From: BNXB01 sp031548005
GTDB lineage: Bacteria > Bacteroidota > Bacteroidia > Bacteroidales > Azobacteroidaceae
Length of the DNA: 64,000 bases
Direction of reading: 5' to 3'
Assembly: GCA_031548005.1 (NCBI GenBank)
Contig: JAVBRK010000008.1
Coordinates: 94,575-158,574, forward strand
Part shown: in pieces, positions 45,384 to 54,202 of the stretch
How the letters are laid out: each line of letters starts with the position of its first letter
Position numbering within the stretch: the first letter of the stretch is position 1
Made by a program: the position numbers and the translations under genes
Notes under the pieces: generated by a model
What the model saw: only the letters and a program-made list of their open reading frames with translations
Told to the model about the DNA's origin: nothing
The model's database searches: none

Positions 45384-47111
45384 TTATTGCCAACCATAAT
45401 TCTGTTGATATAATTTTTTGCTAAAGTTAATCTGAGCCAATGGAATTGGAAAATATTCATCTCTGTTTTTTGTAAATACAGCATTACTCAGGTATGCTCT
45501 TTTTGTTTTTTCTACCTGAAAATACCCGTTCATATACTCAGCAGCAATGCCCCAACGAACGAGGTCGAATGCCCGGAAACCTTCCATCCCCAATTCCAGA
45601 CGACGTTCCCATCTCAGCGCTTTGCGGGCAAATTCCTGAGTCCAGTTACAGTTCTCTCCATCTTTATAGATATCGACATGGAATGTTCCTGTTGGTTTAT
45701 TTAAGGTGTCTACCAAAAAGAATGTGCTTTCCTGGGCTCTTTTTCTGATACTATTGATAATTGGTAATGCTTCTGCCTGACGACCTAACTCGATCAGAGC
45801 TTCTGCTTTCCACAACAATGCATCGTCATAACGGATAATATCTCTGTTTTTGGAACTGGACATAAACGGATTAACTTTCTCGAAGCAAGGACAATCATAC
45901 AAAACGACTTCTTTCAACGACATAAAATTACCGTAAGTTTCCGGCTGACGGTTCCAGCTTTCTCCGAAAATAAAATCGGGTTTGTATTTATAAGGAAGGC
46001 CTGGGAACGCTACGGTATGCAGTAAACGGGGATCGATCGGATTGCTGATAAGGTCTTGGGTTTTCGATAGATCGGAATTATTGAACGTATCAAACATTGG
46101 TAATCCTTTTGCATCTGTTTTGAATGCATTTACAAAATTCTGTGATGGCTGGTGAAATCCGCAACAACCATATTCCGCATTCATCGGATAGCTGAGCATA
46201 GCGCCCCAATCCAAACGGCCATGTAAAGTTTCGTCGTTACGGGAACATTGCACTGCAAAGATAGATTCCGGGCCATTTTCATGTTCCCATAAGAAGTTGT
46301 ACGCGTAATCGGGCGATAAGGAGTACTTCCCGGATAATTCGGTGACCAGACTAACGACTTCTCCCAGTTTTTCTTTGTTGATAGCCGTTACATTATTTTT
46401 TTCATCCTGCTCGTAAGCGGCATATAAAAGAACTTTTGCAAGATATGCTTTAGCGATGTATTTATTTGTGCGTCCGAGTTCTATATTATTTTCCGGAAGA
46501 TTTTCCACGGCAAAGCGGAATTCGGAAATAATTTTATCCCACATTTCCGCACTGGTGAGTTCCACATTGGAAACTTTGACATAATCTTCTGCTGGAAGCG
46601 TTTCATCTACAAAAACAATATGCTTAAACAAAATTTTCAGTTCGAATAAGAAATGAGCCCGGAGAAATCTCATTTCAGCAATCCGGATGTTCCTTTTGGG
46701 GAACTCGGCTTCCGAAAGGTTGTTAAGGCGGGCCAAAGCATTGTTAGCTCTCGAGATAGACACATATTCCCGGTACCATTTCCTATCGATACCGCCGACA
46801 TTTACACGCATGGGAGTGAAGGTTTCATATAAATTCCAGTCCTCCATATCACCGGTTCCGGCCCCTCCTTTATAAGCATCTCCACCGCGAAGGTCCCCAT
46901 AAGGCCATGGACTGTTTATCCCATTATTAAACCAGTCATTACCCAGTACCGAATAGGTGGCAATGACCATTTTTTCAACATTTTCGGGAGTATTTAATTG
47001 CTCATCTCCCAATGTTCCTTTAGGATTAATATCCAGAAAAGACTCACAGGATGTCATGGATAATATAGAAATGACCAGAGCTATGATGATATTAAAGTTA
47101 AATGATTTCAT
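45384..47111 (-). CDS. SusD-like surface glycan-binding lipoprotein
   Basis: A 575-aa lipoprotein with lipobox MTSC (Cys22) and the start CESFLDINPKGTL typical of RagB/SusD. TPR-like helices follow (REYVSISRANNALARLNNL, RFLRAHFLFELKILF) and the C-terminal RWERRLELGMEGFRAFDLVRWG signature is present. SusD caps the SusC channel and captures oligosaccharides. It lies 33 bases after susC and 23 bases before the GH32 start. Confidence 0.95.
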   Translation of the reverse strand: MKSFNFNIIIALVISILSMTSCESFLDINPKGTLGDEQLNTPENVEKMVIATYSVLGNDWFNNGINSPWPYGDLRGGDAYKGGAGTGDMEDWNLYETFTPMRVNVGGIDRKWYREYVSISRANNALARLNNLSEAEFPKRNIRIAEMRFLRAHFLFELKILFKHIVFVDETLPAEDYVKVSNVELTSAEMWDKIISEFRFAVENLPENNIELGRTNKYIAKAYLAKVLLYAAYEQDEKNNVTAINKEKLGEVVSLVTELSGKYSLSPDYAYNFLWEHENGPESIFAVQCSRNDETLHGRLDWGAMLSYPMNAEYGCCGFHQPSQNFVNAFKTDAKGLPMFDTFNNSDLSKTQDLISNPIDPRLLHTVAFPGLPYKYKPDFIFGESWNRQPETYGNFMSLKEVVLYDCPCFEKVNPFMSSSKNRDIIRYDDALLWKAEALIELGRQAEALPIINSIRKRAQESTFFLVDTLNKPTGTFHVDIYKDGENCNWTQEFARKALRWERRLELGMEGFRAFDLVRWGIAAEYMNGYFQVEKTKRAYLSNAVFTKNRDEYFPIPLAQINFSKKLYQQNYGWQ

Positions 47112-47144
47112 TATTGATATGTTTTAATATGTTTATGCTTGAAA

Positions 47145-50100
47145 TTAAAATGACACATTCAATCCAAATGTCATGGAAAATGGTATTGGATAACCTGTAT
47201 TCGGAATCTCCGGGTCGACTCCTGTGTAACGATCGTCTCCCCATGACTTTTTGATTGTCAGTAAATTTTCTCCTAAGAAATAAACACGTGCACCTTGCAT
47301 AAATAATTTTTTGCATATTTTTTCAGGAATACTATATCCCAGTTCGAGGCTTCGGAGTTTGAAGTAAGAGGAACTTTCAATGAAGTAAGTAGAATAACGG
47401 CGTTCCCAGTTCAGGTCGCCGGCAGACAAGGCCGGAATGTTGGAACCCGGATTTTGAGGCGTCCAGGCGTCCAATGTTCGTTTTCCATAATTTTCTCCTC
47501 CGAAAAATCCGATAAAATCAGTAAATTCTTTGGCGCTATTATACACTTTACCTCCATAAATTCCATTCCAGAACATGCTGAAGTCAAAATTTTTATACAT
47601 AAGGCCTACATTCAATCCATAAACAAATTTCGGATCGGTAACTCCCAGCCAGGTACGGTCCATATCGTTGATGTTATTGACATCATCATCCGAGTTGTAA
47701 ATATTCTGATACCGGAGGCGTCCTAATCCTTTTCCGGTTTGATTTGCATGGGCGTCTACTTCTTCTTGTGTACGGAAAAGACCGTCTGCAACATATCCGA
47801 ACATCGAGTTGAGAGGTCTCCCCAGGATTGTCTGATCCACCCCGTTTCCAGCATATGAATTGATTACGTCTTCGGGCAATTTTACCACTTTATTCCGGTA
47901 GCCGGCTATATTTGCAGTAACATCCAGTTTCCAATCTCCGAATTTTTCATTGTATGAAAGAAGGAACTCAAAACCTTTATTATCCATTGAAGCCCCGTTT
48001 ACCCAACGGTTTCCTCCTTCTCCCAATGTTGCAATATAAGGAGGTGAAATCAGAATATCTTCGGTTGTCTTTGTAAAGTAATCGAATGATCCTGATATTT
48101 TTTGGCTTAAAAATCCAAAATCAACCCCGATATTATTTTGAGTTGCAGTTTCCCAACGCAGGTTCGGGTTCGATTGCTGGATGCGGCGATAGCCGGATGG
48201 CAAGCTTCCGGATCCATTCCCTCCGATGTCATATGCAGTCCCATTGTCCGGGTCCCAGGTCGGATCAGAGCCGTATAGGGCCTCATACAGTCCGTAAGAA
48301 GCAAAATCACCAATTTCCTGGTTTCCGGTCTTACCCCAACCATAACGTAACTTCAAATCAGATAAAATATTTCTGGTGCTTTCCATAAAAGCTTCTTCAC
48401 TCAAACGCCATCCAAGGGAAAATGCCGGAAAAGTACCAAATTTGTTGTTTGCTCCGAAGCGGGATGAACCGTCATAACGGATTGTAAAGGAGGCCAGATA
48501 GCGGTTGTTGTAGTTGTAATTGACTTTGCCGAAATAAGATAACAGACGGTAAGCCGTTGCCCAGCCTCTGTTGGTTTTGTTTTTCTCTCCGGCATCGAGG
48601 TACATATAATCCGGGTCTTCAGAGGCAAATACTTCTCTTCCTGCTTGTATCCATTCACCATAATAATCGATCATTTCCTGTCCTGCAAGTAAATCGAATT
48701 TGTGTTTTCCTAAATCGAAGTTGTAGTTCAGGGTATTACTCCAAATCCAATTCCCATAACGGTCTTCATAATTGTTAAGACGGGCAATCGATTCTGATAA
48801 GAACCCGGATTTATAAGTATGTTGCATATTTCGTTCCCATTCGAAGGTGTAGTCCATTCCCAGAACAGATCTGAAATGCAAATTCTTCAGTATTTCCAGA
48901 TCAAGATTTACATCTCCGAATAAACGGAGCATTTTCCTGTTATTTTGTTCGTTATCATGGATAATCCGTGCCGGGTTCTGACGATCGCTCATTCCTGCTA
49001 CAGGGCCTCCCCAACCAACTCCATCTACGGTATGTACCGGAACGATGGGTTGAATGGTACGGGTCTGATTCAATAAATCGGAAGCATTCAGCAGGCTTTT
49101 GTCGATTTTTGTCAACGAAAGATTTTCTCCGATTTTCAATCGGTTATTGATCATTGAGTAATCGGAGTTGATACGTGCCGTGATACGATCAAAATAGGTT
49201 CCTTTTACGGTTCCGTCGCTATTTAAATAATCCAGGGAAAATAAAGATCTCCCTTTTTCTCCTCCATTTGATACGGTTACATTATAGTTCTGCTCAATAG
49301 CTGTTCTCCCGATCTCATTTGCCCAATCCGTATCAGCAGCGCGCATCGTTTTCGCGTTATCTATGTACTCCGGCCAACGAACAGCATCTAAAACCCGGTT
49401 TCCGTTGGCATCGACATGATCTTCAAAACTATACACTCCAAAATTTGGATTCGTACCATCATTAACTGCAGCACGCCATTGGACAAATCCTCTTTCTTCC
49501 GTATTCAACCAATTTAATGATTTGGAATAATCTTTCACTCCCAACGATGCTTTCAGGTTCACTTTGGTTTCTCCTTTTTTCCCTTTCTTGGTGGTAACGA
49601 TAATAACTCCATGGGCTGCTCGTGATCCGTAAATCGTTGCAGAGGAGGCGTCCTTTAAGACCTGTATGGATTCGATGTCCAGAGAAGACAATTCATTCAT
49701 CGATTTTTTACTGGGTACTCCATCGATGATATAAAGAGGAGAGTTGTTTCCTAATGTACCGATACCCCGGATCAGTACATTCGCCGAATTATCGGGCGAA
49801 CCGCTGGAGGTAATGAACATACCGGGAACTCTTCCCTGGAGGGCTTTCATAACATTGCCCGGAGTCTGGTCTTTTATTTCTCCGATTTTAACAACGGAAA
49901 CCGCACCTGTTAAATCCGCTTTCTTTTGAGAAGAATAGCCTGTAACGACTATTTGATCCAGTAACTTTTCATCATTTACCAGAGAAATGATGATATTCTC
50001 TCCTGGTTTGACAATCTTTTCTTGGATACGCATTCCTACCGAGGAAAAAACCAAAGTGGCTCCGGATAAATTGACCGGGATACTGAAGTTGCCATCTACA

Positions 50101-50279
50101 TCTGTAATTGTTCCATTTTTGCTCCCTTTTTCACTGATACTGACTCCGGGTATACCTTCTCCGTCATCTGTGCTGATAACTTTTCCGGTAACAACGCCCG
50201 ACTGAGCATAAGAAAACAAAGGGATTAACCATAAAAAAAGTGCAGAAAGTGCACGATTTTTTGAAAAGAGTTTTTTCAT
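47145..50279 (-). CDS. SusC-like TonB-dependent outer-membrane transporter
   Basis: A 1044-aa protein with signal peptide ending SYAQ and an N-terminal carboxypeptidase-regulatory-like domain (VVTGKVISTDDGEGIPGVSI...). The TonB box region is IVVTGY, the plug contains the SusC signature SPLYIIDGVP, and a long barrel ends FSMTFGLNVSF. It imports glycan oligosaccharides across the outer membrane using TonB energy. It is the first gene of the fructan operon; upstream are a -7 element and a direct repeat that probably binds the hybrid regulator. Confidence 0.96.
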   Translation of the reverse strand: MKKLFSKNRALSALFLWLIPLFSYAQSGVVTGKVISTDDGEGIPGVSISEKGSKNGTITDVDGNFSIPVNLSGATLVFSSVGMRIQEKIVKPGENIIISLVNDEKLLDQIVVTGYSSQKKADLTGAVSVVKIGEIKDQTPGNVMKALQGRVPGMFITSSGSPDNSANVLIRGIGTLGNNSPLYIIDGVPSKKSMNELSSLDIESIQVLKDASSATIYGSRAAHGVIIVTTKKGKKGETKVNLKASLGVKDYSKSLNWLNTEERGFVQWRAAVNDGTNPNFGVYSFEDHVDANGNRVLDAVRWPEYIDNAKTMRAADTDWANEIGRTAIEQNYNVTVSNGGEKGRSLFSLDYLNSDGTVKGTYFDRITARINSDYSMINNRLKIGENLSLTKIDKSLLNASDLLNQTRTIQPIVPVHTVDGVGWGGPVAGMSDRQNPARIIHDNEQNNRKMLRLFGDVNLDLEILKNLHFRSVLGMDYTFEWERNMQHTYKSGFLSESIARLNNYEDRYGNWIWSNTLNYNFDLGKHKFDLLAGQEMIDYYGEWIQAGREVFASEDPDYMYLDAGEKNKTNRGWATAYRLLSYFGKVNYNYNNRYLASFTIRYDGSSRFGANNKFGTFPAFSLGWRLSEEAFMESTRNILSDLKLRYGWGKTGNQEIGDFASYGLYEALYGSDPTWDPDNGTAYDIGGNGSGSLPSGYRRIQQSNPNLRWETATQNNIGVDFGFLSQKISGSFDYFTKTTEDILISPPYIATLGEGGNRWVNGASMDNKGFEFLLSYNEKFGDWKLDVTANIAGYRNKVVKLPEDVINSYAGNGVDQTILGRPLNSMFGYVADGLFRTQEEVDAHANQTGKGLGRLRYQNIYNSDDDVNNINDMDRTWLGVTDPKFVYGLNVGLMYKNFDFSMFWNGIYGGKVYNSAKEFTDFIGFFGGENYGKRTLDAWTPQNPGSNIPALSAGDLNWERRYSTYFIESSSYFKLRSLELGYSIPEKICKKLFMQGARVYFLGENLLTIKKSWGDDRYTGVDPEIPNTGYPIPFSMTFGLNVSF

Positions 50280-50321
50280 AAAATAAACAAATTAATGAAT
50301 AATATTAGATTGTATGAGGAG

Positions 50322-50387
50322 CAAAAGTAAGGCGCTTCTGGTTTTTAGATTATAAGAAATGTTGCATTTAAGAGTAAAAATGTTGCA
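50322..50387 (-). promoter_or_regulatory. susC promoter with direct-repeat activator site
   Basis: On the minus strand TACTTTTG at 50322-50329 fits the -7 consensus, but the -33 position has no TTTG. Just upstream, TGCAACATTT occurs twice (50378-50387 and 50357-50366), exactly 21 bases apart, which is two helical turns. The layout (weak -33, adjacent direct repeat) suits activation by the AraC-type domain of the fructan regulator. Confidence 0.7.
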
Positions 50388-50396
50388 CTTAGATGA

Positions 50397-50501
50397 GGCT
50401 GTCCCAAAAGTATTTTTAACATTAATTTCTTCGGATACCTATCTGAGTTTGAATTCAAATATTCAACTCTCAAGGACGAATATGTGACTTTTGAGACCGC
50501 C
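50397..50501. mobile_element. 105-bp MITE-like element
   Basis: The ends GGCTGTCCCAAAAGT (50397-50411) and ACTTTTGAGACCGCC (50487-50501) are imperfect inverted repeats (12 of 15 positions). The GGCTGTCxCAAAAGT end resembles terminal repeats of IS1182-like elements. No coding sequence lies inside and no clear target duplication was found, so this is a non-autonomous or relic element. It lies just upstream of the susC operator repeats. Confidence 0.5.
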
Positions 50502-50550
50502 ACATAAATCGAGAATTGGTCAAGTAGCGAAGAGATAGAAGAAAGGATTT

Positions 50551-51864
50551 TTATTTTTTCTTAGTTGTTTTTTCCTGAGCTTTGATCCTTTTCTTCATTT
50601 GCTCTGTCAACGGCACCTTGTTGGCTTTGTTTCCGGCGTATTTCAGTACGGTAGTCCAGGCATAAGTGTCGATTGCCTGACGGTCATTTCCTTTTTCCGG
50701 GTTCTCAATGCAGAATTCAGACATGGCCGTGATGAAGAGATTCATCACGTTCCCTCCCGGGTCCAGGACTTCTGCTACACTTTTATCTATATGAAAAACG
50801 TAGTGGGGCGTTTTTGCGAACCATTTTTTCAAAGCGGCGATAGCGAGTGTCCGGGTTGCATTCGAAGTATCGACCGGGGTCGACAGGATATAATCGGCAC
50901 AGACTAATATTTGCGGTTCTGCCAGCCGGCAGTCGATCTCGTTGTTTAGTTCGAGGGATTCTAATTGTATAAAATCCTTGGGTTGATAAACTCCCGGGAT
51001 AAACTCGGAAGCTTCTTCCCTGAAAAGAGCGTCGCTTCCCGATTCTTTCATCAGAAAATAGATCTGGCGGAAATATTTTACCATTTCCCGGGCCCGGCAG
51101 GTATCGTTTTCGGGCAAAAGCGAATAAGCCTGCTTTAATAACCGGATAGCCCCCGGATAATCGGCGCTCGAAAAGCTGATCCGGGCCAGCCCGAAGTACC
51201 CTTCGGCATTTTTCTGGTAATATTTAACTAATTTGATGTAAGCGGCCAATGCTCCCTGGGAATCTTCCGACGCTAAACAAGTCTCTCCTATGTTAATCAA
51301 TCCATAATAGCCTTCCGGGAAGATCTGAAGGGATTTTAAACTGTATTCGCGGGCTTTGTTCCAGTCGTTTAGTTTTCGGAACACGGCCCCTGCCTGGTCG
51401 AGGGTATTGACTGCCAGGCTGTCGTAGAGCAATGAGGTCTTGAACGCTTCGATCGCCCGTTCGAAATCCCCTTCTTTTTCGAGTTCCGTTCCCTGAAGAT
51501 AGAAGCGGGTAGCCTCTTCCGAATCTGGCATTTTATAGTACCGGTTTTGTTTTTTCTGAACCAACAGGGAGGGAGCATAACAGATTTTGTAGAGCATTTC
51601 CTGATATTGCCCGAAAGTGACGCGGGTTCCCGCCTCTTCTTCTGTAAATGACTCCGGGAGTTTGTTCCCGGTTATAGTACCGTCCTTTTCAAGCGAGTAG
51701 AGTAACGACTTCATTAAACAGGAGTTGACGATAGAGTCGATAGAATCTCCGGGAGCGTTGTAGATGCAGTTACAGGCATTGGAGATCACTTCTTCGTCGA
51801 ATATTTGTGTAAATCCGGATGGACTTAAAACAAAAAAAGTAAAAAACAGGAGTAGTTTTCTCAT
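50551..51864 (-). CDS. Secreted TPR-repeat protein
   Basis: A 437-aa protein with signal peptide ending SGFTQ, then a Cys-containing segment (ACNCIYNAP), and about four TPR units (residues ~118-265, for example FYLQGTELEKEGDFERAIEAFKTSLLYDSL and AAYIKLVKYYQKNAEGYFGLARISFSSADYPGAIRLLKQA). An unrecognised C-terminal domain follows, with a Lys-rich tail. It is probably periplasmic. It stands alone between the MITE-like element and the divergent iorA gene. Function unknown. Confidence 0.75.
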   Translation of the reverse strand: MRKLLLFFTFFVLSPSGFTQIFDEEVISNACNCIYNAPGDSIDSIVNSCLMKSLLYSLEKDGTITGNKLPESFTEEEAGTRVTFGQYQEMLYKICYAPSLLVQKKQNRYYKMPDSEEATRFYLQGTELEKEGDFERAIEAFKTSLLYDSLAVNTLDQAGAVFRKLNDWNKAREYSLKSLQIFPEGYYGLINIGETCLASEDSQGALAAYIKLVKYYQKNAEGYFGLARISFSSADYPGAIRLLKQAYSLLPENDTCRAREMVKYFRQIYFLMKESGSDALFREEASEFIPGVYQPKDFIQLESLELNNEIDCRLAEPQILVCADYILSTPVDTSNATRTLAIAALKKWFAKTPHYVFHIDKSVAEVLDPGGNVMNLFITAMSEFCIENPEKGNDRQAIDTYAWTTVLKYAGNKANKVPLTEQMKKRIKAQEKTTKKK

Positions 51865-51996
51865 GGATTATCTTTTAGTCTTTATTTTAACGGACTTCTT
51901 CCTGTAAAAATTGCATTTACCGAACATTTTTGCAGGTCTGTGTGTGAAATAAGCGGTTTATCATGTATCTTTGACGTGACAAATAGATTTTATAGC

Positions 51997-53595
51997 ATGA
52001 AAAAACAACTGTTTTTAGGAGATGAAGCAATTGCACAGGCCGCTATCGATGCGGGATTGTCGGGTGTTTATTCTTACCCCGGAACTCCTTCGACCGATAT
52101 TACCGAGTACATTCAATCGTCTTCTGCGGCCCGTGAGCAGGGGATTCATTCGCGTTGGTGTGTGAACGAAAAAACGGCGTTAGAAACGGCATTAGGTATG
52201 TCGTATGCCGGAAAACGGGTCCTTTCGTGTATGAAACACGTGGGGCTGAATGTGGCTGCCGATGCATTTATGAATATTGCCATGTCGGGCATCAACGGTG
52301 GAATGATCATTGTTACGGCCGACGATCCGTCGATGCATTCTTCTCAGAATGAGCAGGATAACCGGGTATACGGCAACTTTGCCATGATTCCGGTGTTCGA
52401 GCCCTCGAACCAGCAGGAGGCTTATGACATGGTGTATGACGGATTCGATTTTTCCGAGAAAACGGGTTACCCCGTGCTGTTGCGTATTACGACCCGGATG
52501 GCGCATTCGCGCTCGGGAGTGTCGACGCGGGGAAAGAAGCCGGAAAACATCTTGAATGTTCCCGGAGATGCGCGCCAGCGGTTTGTTTTGTTGCCTGCAA
52601 ACGCCCGCAAACGCTTCAAAGTCCTGATCGAAAAACAGGAGGAATTTGTAAAAGCTTCGGAAGAATCGATATACAACCGCTATTTTGACGGGCCTGATAA
52701 AAAGTTGGGAATTATTGCTTGCGGAATAGGGTTTAACTACTTACTGGAAAATTATCCCGACGGGTTTCGCCATCCGGTATTGAAGATCAACCAGTATCCG
52801 CTTCCTCAGAAACAGTTGGCCCGTTTGGTGGATGAATGCGATGAGATCCTGGTATTGGAAGATGGTTTTCCGGTGGTGGAAGAACAACTGAAAGGGATCC
52901 TGGGACTCGGAGTCCGGGTGCATGGTCGCTTAGACGGAACTATCCAGCGCGACGGTGAACTCAATCCCGATAAGGTGAAGAAAGCCTTAGGACTGGAAGT
53001 CCAGTCGTATTACTTTGTTCCGGAAGTGGTGGAAATGCGTCCTCCGGCGCTTTGTACCGGATGTGGTCACCGGGATGTGTACGAGGCTTTGAATGATGTT
53101 CTGAAAGAATACGAGGCCCCGAAGGTGTTCAGCGATATCGGTTGCTATACTTTAGGCGCTCTGCCGCCTTTCCGGGCGATCGATACCTGCATCGACATGG
53201 GGGCGTCTATTACTATGGCAAAAGGAGCTTCGGATGCCGGCGTATATCCGGCTGTTGCTGTAATCGGGGACTCCACCTTTACTCATTCGGGAATGACCGG
53301 GCTGTTGGACTGCGTAAATGAAAATTCCAATATCGTAATTATTATTTCTGATAATGAAACGACCGGAATGACCGGCGGACAGGACTCGGCAGGAACCGGA
53401 CGGATTCATGATATCTGCAAAGGACTCGGAGTTCATCCCGATCATTTGAAAGAGATCGTTCCCCTGAAAAAGAACTATGAAGAGATGAAGGCGATGATCC
53501 GCCAGGAAATCGAATATCCGGGTCTCTCGGTGATCGTCCCTTGCAGGGAATGTATTCAGACCCATGCGAAAAAGGCAAAATCGGCTCGGAAATAG
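51997..53595 (+). CDS. iorA: Indolepyruvate:ferredoxin oxidoreductase alpha subunit
   Basis: A 532-aa thiamine-diphosphate enzyme subunit. The N-terminal half is the pyrimidine-binding domain (GDEAIAQAAIDAGLSGVYSYPGTPSTDI). The C-terminal half is the TPP-binding domain with CTGCGHRDVYEAL and GDSTFTHSGMTGL. The complex oxidatively decarboxylates aryl-pyruvates from aromatic amino acids, reducing ferredoxin. The classical C-terminal ferredoxin domain with two CxxCxxCxxxCP motifs is absent; the protein ends VPCRECIQTHAKKAKSARK. The start is ATG 51997, since upstream codons to 51940 are not family-like. iorB follows after 17 bases. Confidence 0.92.
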   Translation: MKKQLFLGDEAIAQAAIDAGLSGVYSYPGTPSTDITEYIQSSSAAREQGIHSRWCVNEKTALETALGMSYAGKRVLSCMKHVGLNVAADAFMNIAMSGINGGMIIVTADDPSMHSSQNEQDNRVYGNFAMIPVFEPSNQQEAYDMVYDGFDFSEKTGYPVLLRITTRMAHSRSGVSTRGKKPENILNVPGDARQRFVLLPANARKRFKVLIEKQEEFVKASEESIYNRYFDGPDKKLGIIACGIGFNYLLENYPDGFRHPVLKINQYPLPQKQLARLVDECDEILVLEDGFPVVEEQLKGILGLGVRVHGRLDGTIQRDGELNPDKVKKALGLEVQSYYFVPEVVEMRPPALCTGCGHRDVYEALNDVLKEYEAPKVFSDIGCYTLGALPPFRAIDTCIDMGASITMAKGASDAGVYPAVAVIGDSTFTHSGMTGLLDCVNENSNIVIIISDNETTGMTGGQDSAGTGRIHDICKGLGVHPDHLKEIVPLKKNYEEMKAMIRQEIEYPGLSVIVPCRECIQTHAKKAKSARK

Positions 53596-53612
53596 AAAAT
53601 AAAAACGGACAT

Positions 53613-54182
53613 ATGAAAACAGATATTATATTGGCGGGAGTGGGAGGACAAGGGATTCTCTCGATTGCAGCCGTGATCGGACAAGCAGCAATTCAGGACG
53701 GATTGTATATGAAACAATCGGAAGTGCATGGCATGAGCCAGCGGGGAGGGGATGTGCAGTCGCATCTCCGCATCAGCGATAAACCGGTAGCCTCAGATCT
53801 GATCCCGTTGGGTTCGGCAGATATCATTATCTCTCTCGAACCGATGGAAGCTCTGCGCTACTTGCCTTACCTCAAGAAAGACGGTTGGGTGGCGACCCAC
53901 TCCAAACCGTTCGAGAACATCCCGAATTATCCCGAGATGGAGGAAGTGCTGAAAACGTATGAAGCTTTACCTCATAAAATAATCATCGATGTGGAAAGGA
54001 TTGCCAAAGATATGGGAGCCGCCCGTTCGAGTAATATCGTGATGCTCGGAGCGGCTTCTCCTTATATCGGGATCGGTTTCTCAAAGTTGGAAGAGGGTAT
54101 CCGGGCTATTTTTGGCCGGAAAGGGGAAGAAATTGTAAATATGAACCTGAAAGCTTTGCAGGCCGGAAAAGAGGCCGAATAA
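53613..54182 (+). CDS. iorB: Indolepyruvate:ferredoxin oxidoreductase beta subunit
   Basis: A 189-aa gamma-type subunit of 2-oxoacid:acceptor oxidoreductases. It starts MKTDIILAGVGGQGILSIAAVIGQAA and contains the conserved SEVHGMSQRGGDVQSHLRI. It pairs with IorA to form the active enzyme. ATG 53613 was chosen over 53541, which lies inside iorA in another frame. The next gene, mutS2, starts 20 bases later. Confidence 0.94.
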   Translation: MKTDIILAGVGGQGILSIAAVIGQAAIQDGLYMKQSEVHGMSQRGGDVQSHLRISDKPVASDLIPLGSADIIISLEPMEALRYLPYLKKDGWVATHSKPFENIPNYPEMEEVLKTYEALPHKIIIDVERIAKDMGAARSSNIVMLGAASPYIGIGFSKLEEGIRAIFGRKGEEIVNMNLKALQAGKEAE

Positions 54183-54202
54183 AGTTTTAACGGAAGTTTA
54201 GA

